Below, in pieces: positions 30,671 through 35,908 of a DNA stretch of 35,908 nucleotides. The stretch's first letter is position 1. Every line of letters starts with the position of its first letter. Below the pieces are notes generated by a model. The model was not told where the DNA came from and ran no database searches. It saw only the letters and a list, made by a program, of their open reading frames with translations. The DNA is from Paenibacillus sp. PastM-3 (lineage in GTDB: Bacteria > Bacillota > Bacilli > Paenibacillales > Paenibacillaceae): contig NZ_JARXXP010000042.1 in the NCBI RefSeq assembly GCF_029893965.1, positions 1 through 35,908 on the forward strand, read 5' to 3'. Made by a program: the position numbers and the translations under genes.

Positions 30671-31422
30671 GTGATAACCTCCAGGTGATAATGTTTTCCT
30701 GCTCTGAACCCGCGCCGGGCAAGCGCCGCCTTGACGGTCGCCTCAGCCAGCGCCGGCAGGTTATTACTGCTGGATAAGTGCGTCAAGTAAATCTGTTCGC
30801 CGCGGCCGGTAATCAACTCGGCGAGCGCTGTGGCCGTCTGTTCATTGCTCAGGTGACCCAAATCGGACAGCACGCGGGCCTTCACACTATCCGGATAACT
30901 GGACTCGGCCACCATATCCCGGTCATGGTTTGCCTCAACGATATAGATGCTGCCCTCCATCATCGCCAGCATGTCATCGTCCACTTTGCCGGTATCAAAC
31001 ACGACACAAGCTCGCGGGCCGTCATCCGGCTCTATGGCATAGCCTACAGGCTCGTAAGCGTCATGGTGGGTCTGAAAGGGGTGAACGGTCACCCCGCCGA
31101 GATAAGTCGGCTCATAGATTCCATATCTGGTCTCAAGCGTCCGCTGCAGCCGTTCGTTTACGCCGGATATGCCTTTCCATTCCCCGACCGTTGCGTATAC
31201 TGGAATGCCGTACTTATTCGCCATCGGCAGCCCCTTGGTATGGTCGCCGTGGGCGTGGGTGATGAATATTGCCTTAATGCTGTCTGGCCGGATGCCGACC
31301 TCCAGTAGCCGCTTCTCGATCTTGGTTCTGGCTATGCCTGCGTCGATCAGGATTGTTTTGCCAGCTGTCGTCAGGGCGATACAATTGCCTGCCGACCCGG
31401 ATGCCAGGATATCAACCTTCAT
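30667..31422 (-). CDS. MBL-fold hydrolase, YycJ/WalJ-like
   Basis: A 251-residue metallo-beta-lactamase-fold protein: LASGSAGNC near the N-terminus is the YycJ/WalJ hallmark, then HAHGDH at 56-61 and a VFDTG segment, VEANHDRDM and YLTHLSSSN carrying further metal ligands. YycJ homologues are reported as 5'-3' DNA exonucleases linked to mismatch repair. Next to RecT, a nuclease role in making single strands for annealing is attractive but inferred. Start at 31422 is chosen for the LASG context; AGGATGAGG lies upstream inside the previous gene. Confidence 0.85.
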   Translation of the reverse strand: MKVDILASGSAGNCIALTTAGKTILIDAGIARTKIEKRLLEVGIRPDSIKAIFITHAHGDHTKGLPMANKYGIPVYATVGEWKGISGVNERLQRTLETRYGIYEPTYLGGVTVHPFQTHHDAYEPVGYAIEPDDGPRACVVFDTGKVDDDMLAMMEGSIYIVEANHDRDMVAESSYPDSVKARVLSDLGHLSNEQTATALAELITGRGEQIYLTHLSSSNNLPALAEATVKAALARRGFRAGKHYHLEVIT

Positions 31423-31630
31423 CTTCCTCATCCTCATCAGCAAAAATCTTATCGAAGCACTCCCCGCAGATATTGGAGATAATCAGTTCCCTTTCATCTG
31501 CAGATAAGTACGGAAAGGCGTGCTGTGCATGCGCTCCTTCCTCATATGCTTTTAAATCCTGCCGCTGTACTTCGACAGTCTTTTCTGCTTTACAAGACAT
31601 GCATTTAACATCCAGTTTAGTTACCGTCAT
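31412..31630 (-). CDS. Small zinc-binding phage protein, 72 aa
   Basis: CMSC near residue 11 and CGEC near residue 60 make a split C4 zinc site; between them lies a helical segment DLKAYEEGAHAQHAFPYLS ending in DERELI. C-terminus is acidic (ADEDEEDEG). The ATG at 31630 overlaps the preceding stop (ATGA), so an upstream 22-residue extension is rejected. No family name, but this layout recurs in phage early operons. Confidence 0.7.
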   Translation of the reverse strand: MTVTKLDVKCMSCKAEKTVEVQRQDLKAYEEGAHAQHAFPYLSADERELIISNICGECFDKIFADEDEEDEG

Positions 31631-31869
31631 ATAGCCCTCTCCCTCTTGGTCTTCTCCTGCCACTCCTTGCTGAAGGTACAGCGCCGGGCGCTCCACTCCT
31701 TGTGCCGCCGGCCCATAACGTAAGTGACAAACTTATCTGTCGCCCGCTCATAATAGGCGCCGTTCAGCACTTCCTTTACTGGAGCTTCCGGTGCTGCTGG
31801 AGCACTAAGGTCTGCTCCGCCGAATAAGTCCAACTGCTCGACGCTGTTTCGCTTGACGATCACCGGCAC
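31627..31869 (-). CDS. Phage protein carrying a QLDLF clamp motif, 80 aa
   Basis: Residues 12-16, QLDLF, match the beta-clamp binding consensus exactly, followed by an Ala/Pro-rich linker and a small C-terminal module (VLNGAYYERATDKFVTYVMGRRHKEWSARRC-type aromatic and basic). GTG start after a G5 run, overlapping the previous gene by 65 bp. If one G of that run were absent, this frame would fuse to the zinc-ribbon protein upstream, so a single longer protein is possible. Confidence 0.65.
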   Translation of the reverse strand: MPVIVKRNSVEQLDLFGGADLSAPAAPEAPVKEVLNGAYYERATDKFVTYVMGRRHKEWSARRCTFSKEWQEKTKRERAI

Positions 31870-32017
31870 CCCCTGTCAGCCCCTCATAGCAGCGGGGGCA
31901 TACCCGCAGGCGGCGGATATACTCCTCACGGCCGGGGTTTATCTCGCTGCCACAGACCTCGCAGTCCAGGCAGCGGAGATAGATTTCAACCAGTTCGGCG
32001 TTAGATAGGGAGCTCAT
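31805..32017 (-). CDS. Small zinc-ribbon phage protein, 70 aa
   Basis: An LSNAELVEIYLRCLDCEVCGSEINP start and a later CPRCYEGL give a C4 zinc ribbon (CxxC ... CxxC). The last 20 residues (GDRQAKQRRAVGLIRRSRP) are Arg-rich and low in structure and might be out-of-frame reading beyond the G5 run. The ATG overlaps the RecT stop region; the upstream extension is rejected for that reason. Confidence 0.62.
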   Translation of the reverse strand: MSSLSNAELVEIYLRCLDCEVCGSEINPGREEYIRRLRVCPRCYEGLTGGAGDRQAKQRRAVGLIRRSRP

Positions 32018-32939
32018 CGTCTGCTGCCTGCATGGCGCGCTTCTCAGCAATGTCCAGGTCCATGATCTTCAGGAGCCCTGTCAGTTCCTTGAGGGTCGGT
32101 TTGTCGCCTTTCGGCTTCGCCTTCTTCTCGATGTAAGCAGCCATTTCCTCATTAGAGGTAATGCCGAGCTGCTGGAACTTCAATTTCATATCAGTGCGGG
32201 CCTGTTTAAGCCGATCAGCTTCGGTAGGGCTGTTGTCACCAGATGAATCAGTTACCGGGCCTCCGGGGTTAATTACTTCTAGATCTGGCGAGGATGTCGG
32301 CGGAGTCACATCAGCCCGCTCGTAAGGGTCATAACCTGGGGCCGGCTCAGCTCCATCGTTGTCATCGAACCGCAAGCCAAAGGCTGCTTTCATAGCGCGC
32401 TTGACCATGTGCTTCTTGAACATATCCTTGAAGTTGTTGGTCCACATCGTCTTCTGCATGCCTATTGCCGATTTCTTGAAGTGATCAACTTCTTCCACAT
32501 CCATCAAGACAGTGAAAGGCATAAATCCTTCTTTATATGCGATGGCATAACCCCCGATTGGAGCGCCGGCTGGGAATCCGCCGATGTGCTTATCAATCGC
32601 GATGTAATACCGCCCGTCCTCTGCCCGCTCCTGGTGATACTGGAAATCATCATTTGCGTGAACGATCTGAACATCGTAGCCGCGGTAACCGTCCATTTCC
32701 TTTGCTTTGCGGACGTGGTAATCAACAGCGAACTGCCAGGTAAGTTTGCCTTGATATACAGTTGGATGAATTTCACCGATCAGAGGATTTGCATCTGCAG
32801 CCTTCGCAACCCCCATGAACAATTTGAATTGGGCCTCGGTACAGTCTTTAGCAATGGTTTCATGGACGGTCTTAATGTCATCCGAGGTCAGACCGCCGAA
32901 GAGATAACTTTCGTATGAAGCGAGTTGAGTATTTGCCAT
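32001..32939 (-). CDS. recT: RecT/Bet-family single-strand annealing protein
   Basis: A 312-residue phage recombinase. Core signature: an N-terminal CTEAQFKLFMGVAKAADANPL, then GKLTWQFAVDYHVRKA, GYRGYDV and GGYAIAYKEGF, ending with MFKKHMVKRAMKAAFGL, the RecT/Redbeta pattern. It anneals homologous single strands during phage recombination. From about residue 205 it is an Asp/Pro-rich linker plus a C-terminal domain (KLKFQQLGITSNEEMAAYI) and the acidic terminus ADDELPI. Upstream gene is the basic 89-residue protein; further upstream is the SbcC-like ATPase. ATG with AAGGGAGG. Confidence 0.88.
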   Translation of the reverse strand: MANTQLASYESYLFGGLTSDDIKTVHETIAKDCTEAQFKLFMGVAKAADANPLIGEIHPTVYQGKLTWQFAVDYHVRKAKEMDGYRGYDVQIVHANDDFQYHQERAEDGRYYIAIDKHIGGFPAGAPIGGYAIAYKEGFMPFTVLMDVEEVDHFKKSAIGMQKTMWTNNFKDMFKKHMVKRAMKAAFGLRFDDNDGAEPAPGYDPYERADVTPPTSSPDLEVINPGGPVTDSSGDNSPTEADRLKQARTDMKLKFQQLGITSNEEMAAYIEKKAKPKGDKPTLKELTGLLKIMDLDIAEKRAMQAADDELPI

Positions 32940-32955
32940 GAATTATTTGCCTCCC

Positions 32956-33225
32956 TTAAATGTTGTAGAAACGCGGACGTGATACCCTGCCTGCTTTCGC
33001 GAGCAGCTTGCGGCCAGAACGGTTGAGGTAACCACCGTATTCCTTCTGGATTGCCTGTGAGACCATCGAAAGACCGAGAGTGCCAGGCTTATAAGCCTTT
33101 TTGTCGGAAGCTTCACGCTTGAACCGGCGGCCGGATTTGTACTGAGCAAAGTCTTTAGCGCATTGGGATTGGATAGCAGCGATAAGGGAGTATTTTTTAT
33201 TGGTATTGCGGAATTTAATTGGCAT
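32956..33225 (-). CDS. Basic phage protein, 89 aa
   Basis: Highly basic throughout (KFRNTNKKYSLIAAI, YKSGRRFKREASDKKAYK, KEYGGYLNRSGRKLLAKAGR); likely binds nucleic acid. ATG with AGGAGGG upstream. It lies between the SbcC-like ATPase and RecT and is probably part of that recombination unit. A shorter overlapping frame at 32943-33149 has weaker composition and is taken as a shadow. Confidence 0.65.
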   Translation of the reverse strand: MPIKFRNTNKKYSLIAAIQSQCAKDFAQYKSGRRFKREASDKKAYKPGTLGLSMVSQAIQKEYGGYLNRSGRKLLAKAGRVSRPRFYNI

Positions 33226-33237
33226 GGGATGGCCCTC

Positions 33238-34788
33238 CTAATTAATAGTTAGTTTTTGGTCTTCCACTGCCCGCAGCAGGATCAGTTGTCCAGCAGGCTG
33301 CTTGATTTTAAACACGCTCTCCGAGTCATCGACGGCCAGGGGAGCTATAATCTGGGAAAGCTCACTGAGCACTCCGGCCAGCTCGATGCCGGCATGTGCT
33401 CGCTCGGACCGGGACAGCTTGCTGTATGGCTTGCCATCACGCTCAATCTCAAAGTTCGGCTGCTGCTCCCCGGTGCTCTTAATCTCCTTGAAGAGATTGA
33501 TAGTTAGCGTGGAGAACATGCCTTGTACCTTGGCTGCCTGCAGCTCAGCCTCTTTGGCCTCGTATGCCTTAAGAGCGTCCAGGATAAAGATGCTCTCGTT
33601 CTTGCTGGAGAGCGTCTCGGCCTCCTCAGCGCGGGCTGCCTCAAGGTCGGCCTGCAATGGACCTCGGCGGTTAAAGTAGCCAATGGCATCCGCAGTTGCA
33701 TCCCGCTCTATCTCTAAGGCATTCCGCTGCTCGATCAGCTCCGTGATGTCCGGCAGCTCCACTGAAGCCAGCTGCGCCTCGATTGCTTTGCGCTCTGCTA
33801 CGGCCTTTTCGTGCTCTTCCCGCAGTGGCCGCTTGCGGTCTTCTTTATTTTGTTTGACAGCTTCAATGGCTGCTGGATCAAGCGCTCGTTTGCAGGTCGG
33901 GCAATCCTCGGCAATTTCTTCGCCGTGAACCCTCATATAACGGCCTTTTGCAGCTTCGACATTCTGCTGCGCTGCCCGCAGGCTGCCCTCTAAAACCAGA
34001 CGGCGGCGCTTCGGTTCGTCGGCAACCTCGATTTTCTGCTGAATGGCTGTGATCTGCTCAAGCAGCTCCGCGTCCCTTGCCTTGACCACCTCAATGTCTG
34101 CCGGCGGATCCGGCAGTTTTGCCAGTTGCTGCTCCAGCGCCTCAACCTTGCCCTCAGCCCGCTTGTGAGCCGCGTCCTTGTCGTTTTTATTCTTGGTATG
34201 GATTTCTTTAAGCTGCTGCCGGTTGTGCTTCTTGGTCAGCTCTGTGAGCTTCTGAGCCTGAAGATTCGGAGCAATATCTTTCTGCTTCTGCCTTGCCGTC
34301 AGACGGCTCATTTCGGCGTATACTTCCTTTGGCGCCGGCGGCGTTGTATACCTCATCATGAGATCGCGCTGTTTACCCCAGTGGAGCGTAAAGAAGTACC
34401 ACGGGTTGAACAGGGAGAGGAACAGGTCCCGGTCGAACAGGGATTTTACAATCTCCTCAAAGTCGCCAGCCTTGCTCGGCACATCATTGATGTAATAGGT
34501 GGCCTTGCCCTTCTCAATGCCGCGGCCCAGAAGAATCGGTATTCCGTCAACCTCCAGGAGCACCTCACCCTTCACGAAATCAAATTTATAATTGGTCGGC
34601 GTCGGATCAAGCTTGCTGCCAAGGGCATCTGTGCCGTACAATGTCCACGTAGGGATTTCAATAATGCTTGACTTGCCCTGCCCATTGTCACCGGTGATCT
34701 CTGTCCGTTCCTCGCCAAAGGTGATCAGAAGATCCCGGTGTACCTTGAAATTGTGTGCTGTGGCTGATTTGATTTTGATCTGCTGCAT
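33238..34788 (-). CDS. SbcC/Rad50-like SMC-type ATPase
   Basis: A 516-residue ATPase: Walker A TGDNGQGKSS (32-41), a long coiled coil with a C-P-T-C zinc hook (C296, C299) at its apex, an SRSERAHAG signature replacing LSGGE, and a degenerate PLAVDDSES Walker B near the end. Shorter than SbcC (about 1000), like phage gp46-type relatives. It would tether or remodel DNA ends with a nuclease partner, but no SbcD is nearby; the MBL or DnaQ gene could supply it. ATG at 34788 with AAGGAGG, preceded by CCCTATAAGGAG leader. Upstream coiled-coil gene overlaps by ten bases only in the rejected longer start. Confidence 0.87.
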   Translation of the reverse strand: MQQIKIKSATAHNFKVHRDLLITFGEERTEITGDNGQGKSSIIEIPTWTLYGTDALGSKLDPTPTNYKFDFVKGEVLLEVDGIPILLGRGIEKGKATYYINDVPSKAGDFEEIVKSLFDRDLFLSLFNPWYFFTLHWGKQRDLMMRYTTPPAPKEVYAEMSRLTARQKQKDIAPNLQAQKLTELTKKHNRQQLKEIHTKNKNDKDAAHKRAEGKVEALEQQLAKLPDPPADIEVVKARDAELLEQITAIQQKIEVADEPKRRRLVLEGSLRAAQQNVEAAKGRYMRVHGEEIAEDCPTCKRALDPAAIEAVKQNKEDRKRPLREEHEKAVAERKAIEAQLASVELPDITELIEQRNALEIERDATADAIGYFNRRGPLQADLEAARAEEAETLSSKNESIFILDALKAYEAKEAELQAAKVQGMFSTLTINLFKEIKSTGEQQPNFEIERDGKPYSKLSRSERAHAGIELAGVLSELSQIIAPLAVDDSESVFKIKQPAGQLILLRAVEDQKLTIN

Positions 34789-34798
34789 GTCGTCCTCC

Positions 34799-35074
34799 TT
34801 ATAGGGCAGCCAGTTCTTCCTCAAGCTGCTTGATTTCTTGGTTAATCGCCTCTACAACAAATGTTTTAATATTGGCGACCAGCTTTGCTGAATCTCTTCC
34901 GCTGTTACTTTTCCACTCCGCAATAAAAGCTACATTGCTGGACCCAACCTTAAAAACCAACTCTGTGGTTTCAATGATCCGTTCCGCATCCTTGCTCAAT
35001 TCATCAATCTTTCTCACGATTGCGGTCGCTTTCTTCGTGCGGTCAGTCATGTACTCCAATGTCTTTCTGTCCAT
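34799..35074 (-). CDS. Coiled-coil phage protein, 91 aa
   Basis: Helical, with an N-terminal KKATAIVRKIDELSKDAERI and a C-terminal VVEAINQEIKQLEEELAAL flanking a short beta-like VFKVGSSNVAFIAEW. Directly upstream of the SbcC-like ATPase and likely co-translated; the VAFIAEW stretch and flanking helices suggest a partner or clamp for that ATPase, by position only. ATG with GCGAGGG. No family named. Confidence 0.65.
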   Translation of the reverse strand: MDRKTLEYMTDRTKKATAIVRKIDELSKDAERIIETTELVFKVGSSNVAFIAEWKSNSGRDSAKLVANIKTFVVEAINQEIKQLEEELAAL

Positions 35075-35119
35075 TCAAACCCTCGCTTTCTGCTCGTTTC
35101 AGAGCTAAAACCCCGTTTT

Positions 35120-35139
35120 GGGCAAAAAAATAATAGCCC
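35120..35139 (-). promoter_or_regulatory. Hairpin element with 12-nt loop (copy B)
   Basis: Minus strand: GGGC and GCCC pair around the U-rich loop TATTATTTTTTT, followed by AAAA and CGGGG, which could compete for the C tract. Same order and 12-nt loop as copy A (23284-23305). It lies between a zinc-ribbon gene stop and the coiled-coil gene. Confidence 0.45.
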
Positions 35140-35255
35140 TACTCGTTTTCGCAGTCTTCACAGGACCGCAGATAGCCCGGCGCTTCGCCGTCAATAAACT
35201 CTCCGCAGTGCTGGCACATGATGCCTTCCAAGATACCTTCCGCTGCTTCACCCAT
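35139..35255 (-). CDS. Small zinc-ribbon phage protein, 38 aa
   Basis: ATG with GGGGAGGTGA about 8 bases upstream. Two Cys pairs, CQHC and CEDC, in 38 residues (context GIMCQHCGEFID and YLRSCEDCENE) make a compact C4 zinc site. Cysteine spacing and the strong site argue for a real gene. Regulatory or scaffold role unknown. Confidence 0.72.
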   Translation of the reverse strand: MGEAAEGILEGIMCQHCGEFIDGEAPGYLRSCEDCENE

Positions 35256-35273
35256 TGCTTTGTTCACCTCCCC

Positions 35274-35414
35274 TCAGGCTAGAATCTGAGTTACATGTGA
35301 CCATTTCCCGGCCAGGTACTGCTCTACAAATTGCTCAAAGGATATTCCGAAGGAGTAGCCGATCCGCCAGCGGACAAAGTAATCGCCCAGGTCATGAAGC
35401 AATTCGTCCGTCAT
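35274..35414 (-). CDS. Small phage protein, 46 aa
   Basis: Its ATG overlaps the stop of the upstream 136-residue gene (TGATG at 35412-35416). The product is aromatic-rich and helical: LLHDLGDYFVRWRIGYSFG, then FEQFVEQYLAGKWSHV. No family. Its coupling with the upstream stop supports both genes' frames. Confidence 0.66.
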   Translation of the reverse strand: MTDELLHDLGDYFVRWRIGYSFGISFEQFVEQYLAGKWSHVTQILA

Positions 35415-35824
35415 CAGGCACCTGCTCCCAGTCCTGCGTCAGCTGCTCCCGATATCGCCGATATTTCCGCAAGCACGCTGCTGCAAAGTTGTTGTGCCCA
35501 TTCTTCTGTGCACTGCTCGCCAAACGCTTGTATAAAAGCATCAATTCCTTCAACCTCTGCTCCGATATCTTTCGCACAACACGTTTCATAAAGCGCGACC
35601 TCCATTTCGTCTATCAATTGGCAGAAGTGCTGTACCAGGTCCATATTCCCGGCGCACTGTGCTGCATAAGCAGCTTCCTTTAATCCGTCAACCTCCTGTA
35701 CCAGCTGAGCATTGAGCTTGAGAAAGTGCAGCAGCTCAGCTGCCTGAATGTCTTGCATTGTGCCAGCTGCATACTGCAGGTACAGCTCTGCTAACCGACG
35801 GTGTGTGGGGTGGATGGTGATCAT
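35414..35824 (-). CDS. Hypothetical phage protein, 136 aa
   Basis: N-terminal ITIHPTHRRLAELYLQYAA followed by LLHFLKLNAQLVQEVDGLKEAAYAA resembles small helical proteins of Paenibacillus/Bacillus phages (I recall these, unverified). The remainder is helical and acidic, ending in a Gly/Ala-rich tail. ATG with GGGAGG about 8 bases upstream. The in-frame stop coupled to the next ATG favours this frame over a 65-codon basic ORF overlapping its 3' half. Confidence 0.66.
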   Translation of the reverse strand: MITIHPTHRRLAELYLQYAAGTMQDIQAAELLHFLKLNAQLVQEVDGLKEAAYAAQCAGNMDLVQHFCQLIDEMEVALYETCCAKDIGAEVEGIDAFIQAFGEQCTEEWAQQLCSSVLAEISAISGAADAGLGAGA

Positions 35825-35848
35825 ATCCGAAACCTCCCTGATCTTTAG

Positions 35849-35908
35849 CTATTTGCAAGTAAGTATGGTGAGCGGAGCATCATTGATCTGAATGTGTCTT
35901 ATAAAGAC
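35849..35908 (-). CDS. C-terminal end of a further prophage gene (partial)
   Basis: One minus-strand frame stays open from the window edge to a TAG at 35849 (end IRHIQINDAPLTILTCK). Only 19 codons are visible, so identity is unknown. It is followed closely by the next gene's site, as expected for this operon. Confidence 0.3.
   Translation of the reverse strand, partial: VFIRHIQINDAPLTILTCK

Larger units (their letters stand above)
18511..35908. mobile_element. Prophage-like element, left part (early/replication module)
   Basis: From the tRNA-Val 3' end to the window edge, nearly all genes lie on the minus strand with 1-60 bp overlaps and belong to phage families: RecT, SbcC-like ATPase, DnaQ, RepO, helicase loader, DnaB, RuvC-like resolvase, C5 methyltransferase, ArpU and an excisionase-like protein. 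No integrase, repressor, terminase, capsid or lysin is present in the window. The right boundary lies outside. The left boundary at the tRNA is inferred from the change in gene content and strand, not from a seen direct repeat. Confidence 0.85.

Noticed and set aside
31412..31696. Longer start for the 72-residue zinc protein
   Set aside because: The added 22 residues lie out of frame inside the preceding gene and the ATGA at 31630 gives a cleaner start.
32943..33149. 68-codon ORF overlapping the basic 89-residue gene
   Set aside because: Ser/Arg-rich shadow; the 89-residue frame has AGGAGGG and better composition.
35392..35589. 65-codon basic ORF overlapping the 136-residue gene
   Set aside because: Composition is protein-like, but the 136-residue frame runs to a TGATG coupling with the next small gene, while this ORF stops inside that gene. 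Kept only as an alternative.

Overview
The window looks like a chromosomal segment of a spore-forming Firmicute, most likely Paenibacillus or a close relative. Evidence: a GerA-type spore germination operon, a Bacillus-type speA arginine decarboxylase, DUF1292 and DUF3892 proteins, a small stalk-domain (copper amine oxidase N-terminal-like) secreted protein, and strong AGGAGG-type ribosome binding sites in moderately GC-rich DNA. It splits into a host part (1-18510) and a prophage-like part (18511 to the right edge).

Host part. A 7-bp tandem repeat (1-95) and a degenerate intergenic repeat precede a DUF559/Vsr-like nuclease fused to a C-terminal winged helix. Then come a CoA-binding protein, a divergent aroA (EPSP synthase), a single-domain rhodanese, aroK (shikimate kinase), gnd, an unrecognised protein, an MFS transporter, speA, a His-rich DUF1292 protein, a stalk-domain protein and an MBL-fold hydrolase. 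A minus-strand germinant-receptor operon follows in the order A - C - D (small two-helix subunit) - B. Both the C and the B genes carry single-base frameshifts, so the receptor is either decaying or the assembly has indels here. DUF3892, GNAT, a lipoprotein, NUDIX and cupin genes lead to a tRNA-Val(GAC) with its own promoter and terminator.

Prophage part. From the 3' side of the tRNA to the window edge lies a long, almost unbroken minus-strand early operon of tightly packed genes, with many ATGA or TGATG overlaps. In transcription order: small proteins, a coiled-coil protein, an SbcC-like ATPase, a basic protein, RecT/Bet, zinc-ribbon proteins, an MBL-fold (YycJ/WalJ-like) protein, a DnaQ-like exonuclease, a DUF1642-like protein, a RepO-type initiator, a G39P-type helicase loader, DnaB, a RuvC-like resolvase, a cytosine-C5 methyltransferase, a triple-repeat protein, acidic zinc-ribbon and ASCH proteins, an ArpU-type late regulator and an excisionase-like HTH protein. 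Only one supported gene, of 58 codons, runs on the plus strand inside this block. The operon runs into the tRNA with no terminase, capsid or lysis genes between ArpU and the tRNA, so this end is either trimmed or belongs to an element without a late module here.

Main points for a second look: (1) several unrelated prophage proteins carry beta-sliding-clamp binding pentapeptides (QLDLF twice, QLSLW, C-terminal QGLLF); (2) a RecT - SbcC-like ATPase - MBL - DnaQ recombination block with no recognisable lambda-Exo/YqaJ partner; (3) a likely +1 frameshift at a TTT-TAA stop that would add a tail ending in LPF, the ending of the SSB C-terminal tip; (4) a pair of matching tripartite hairpin elements and a recurring ribosome-binding-site leader motif; (5) small genes of 38-59 codons supported by start/stop overlaps; (6) recurrent homopolymer-linked frameshifts, which could be real or technical.
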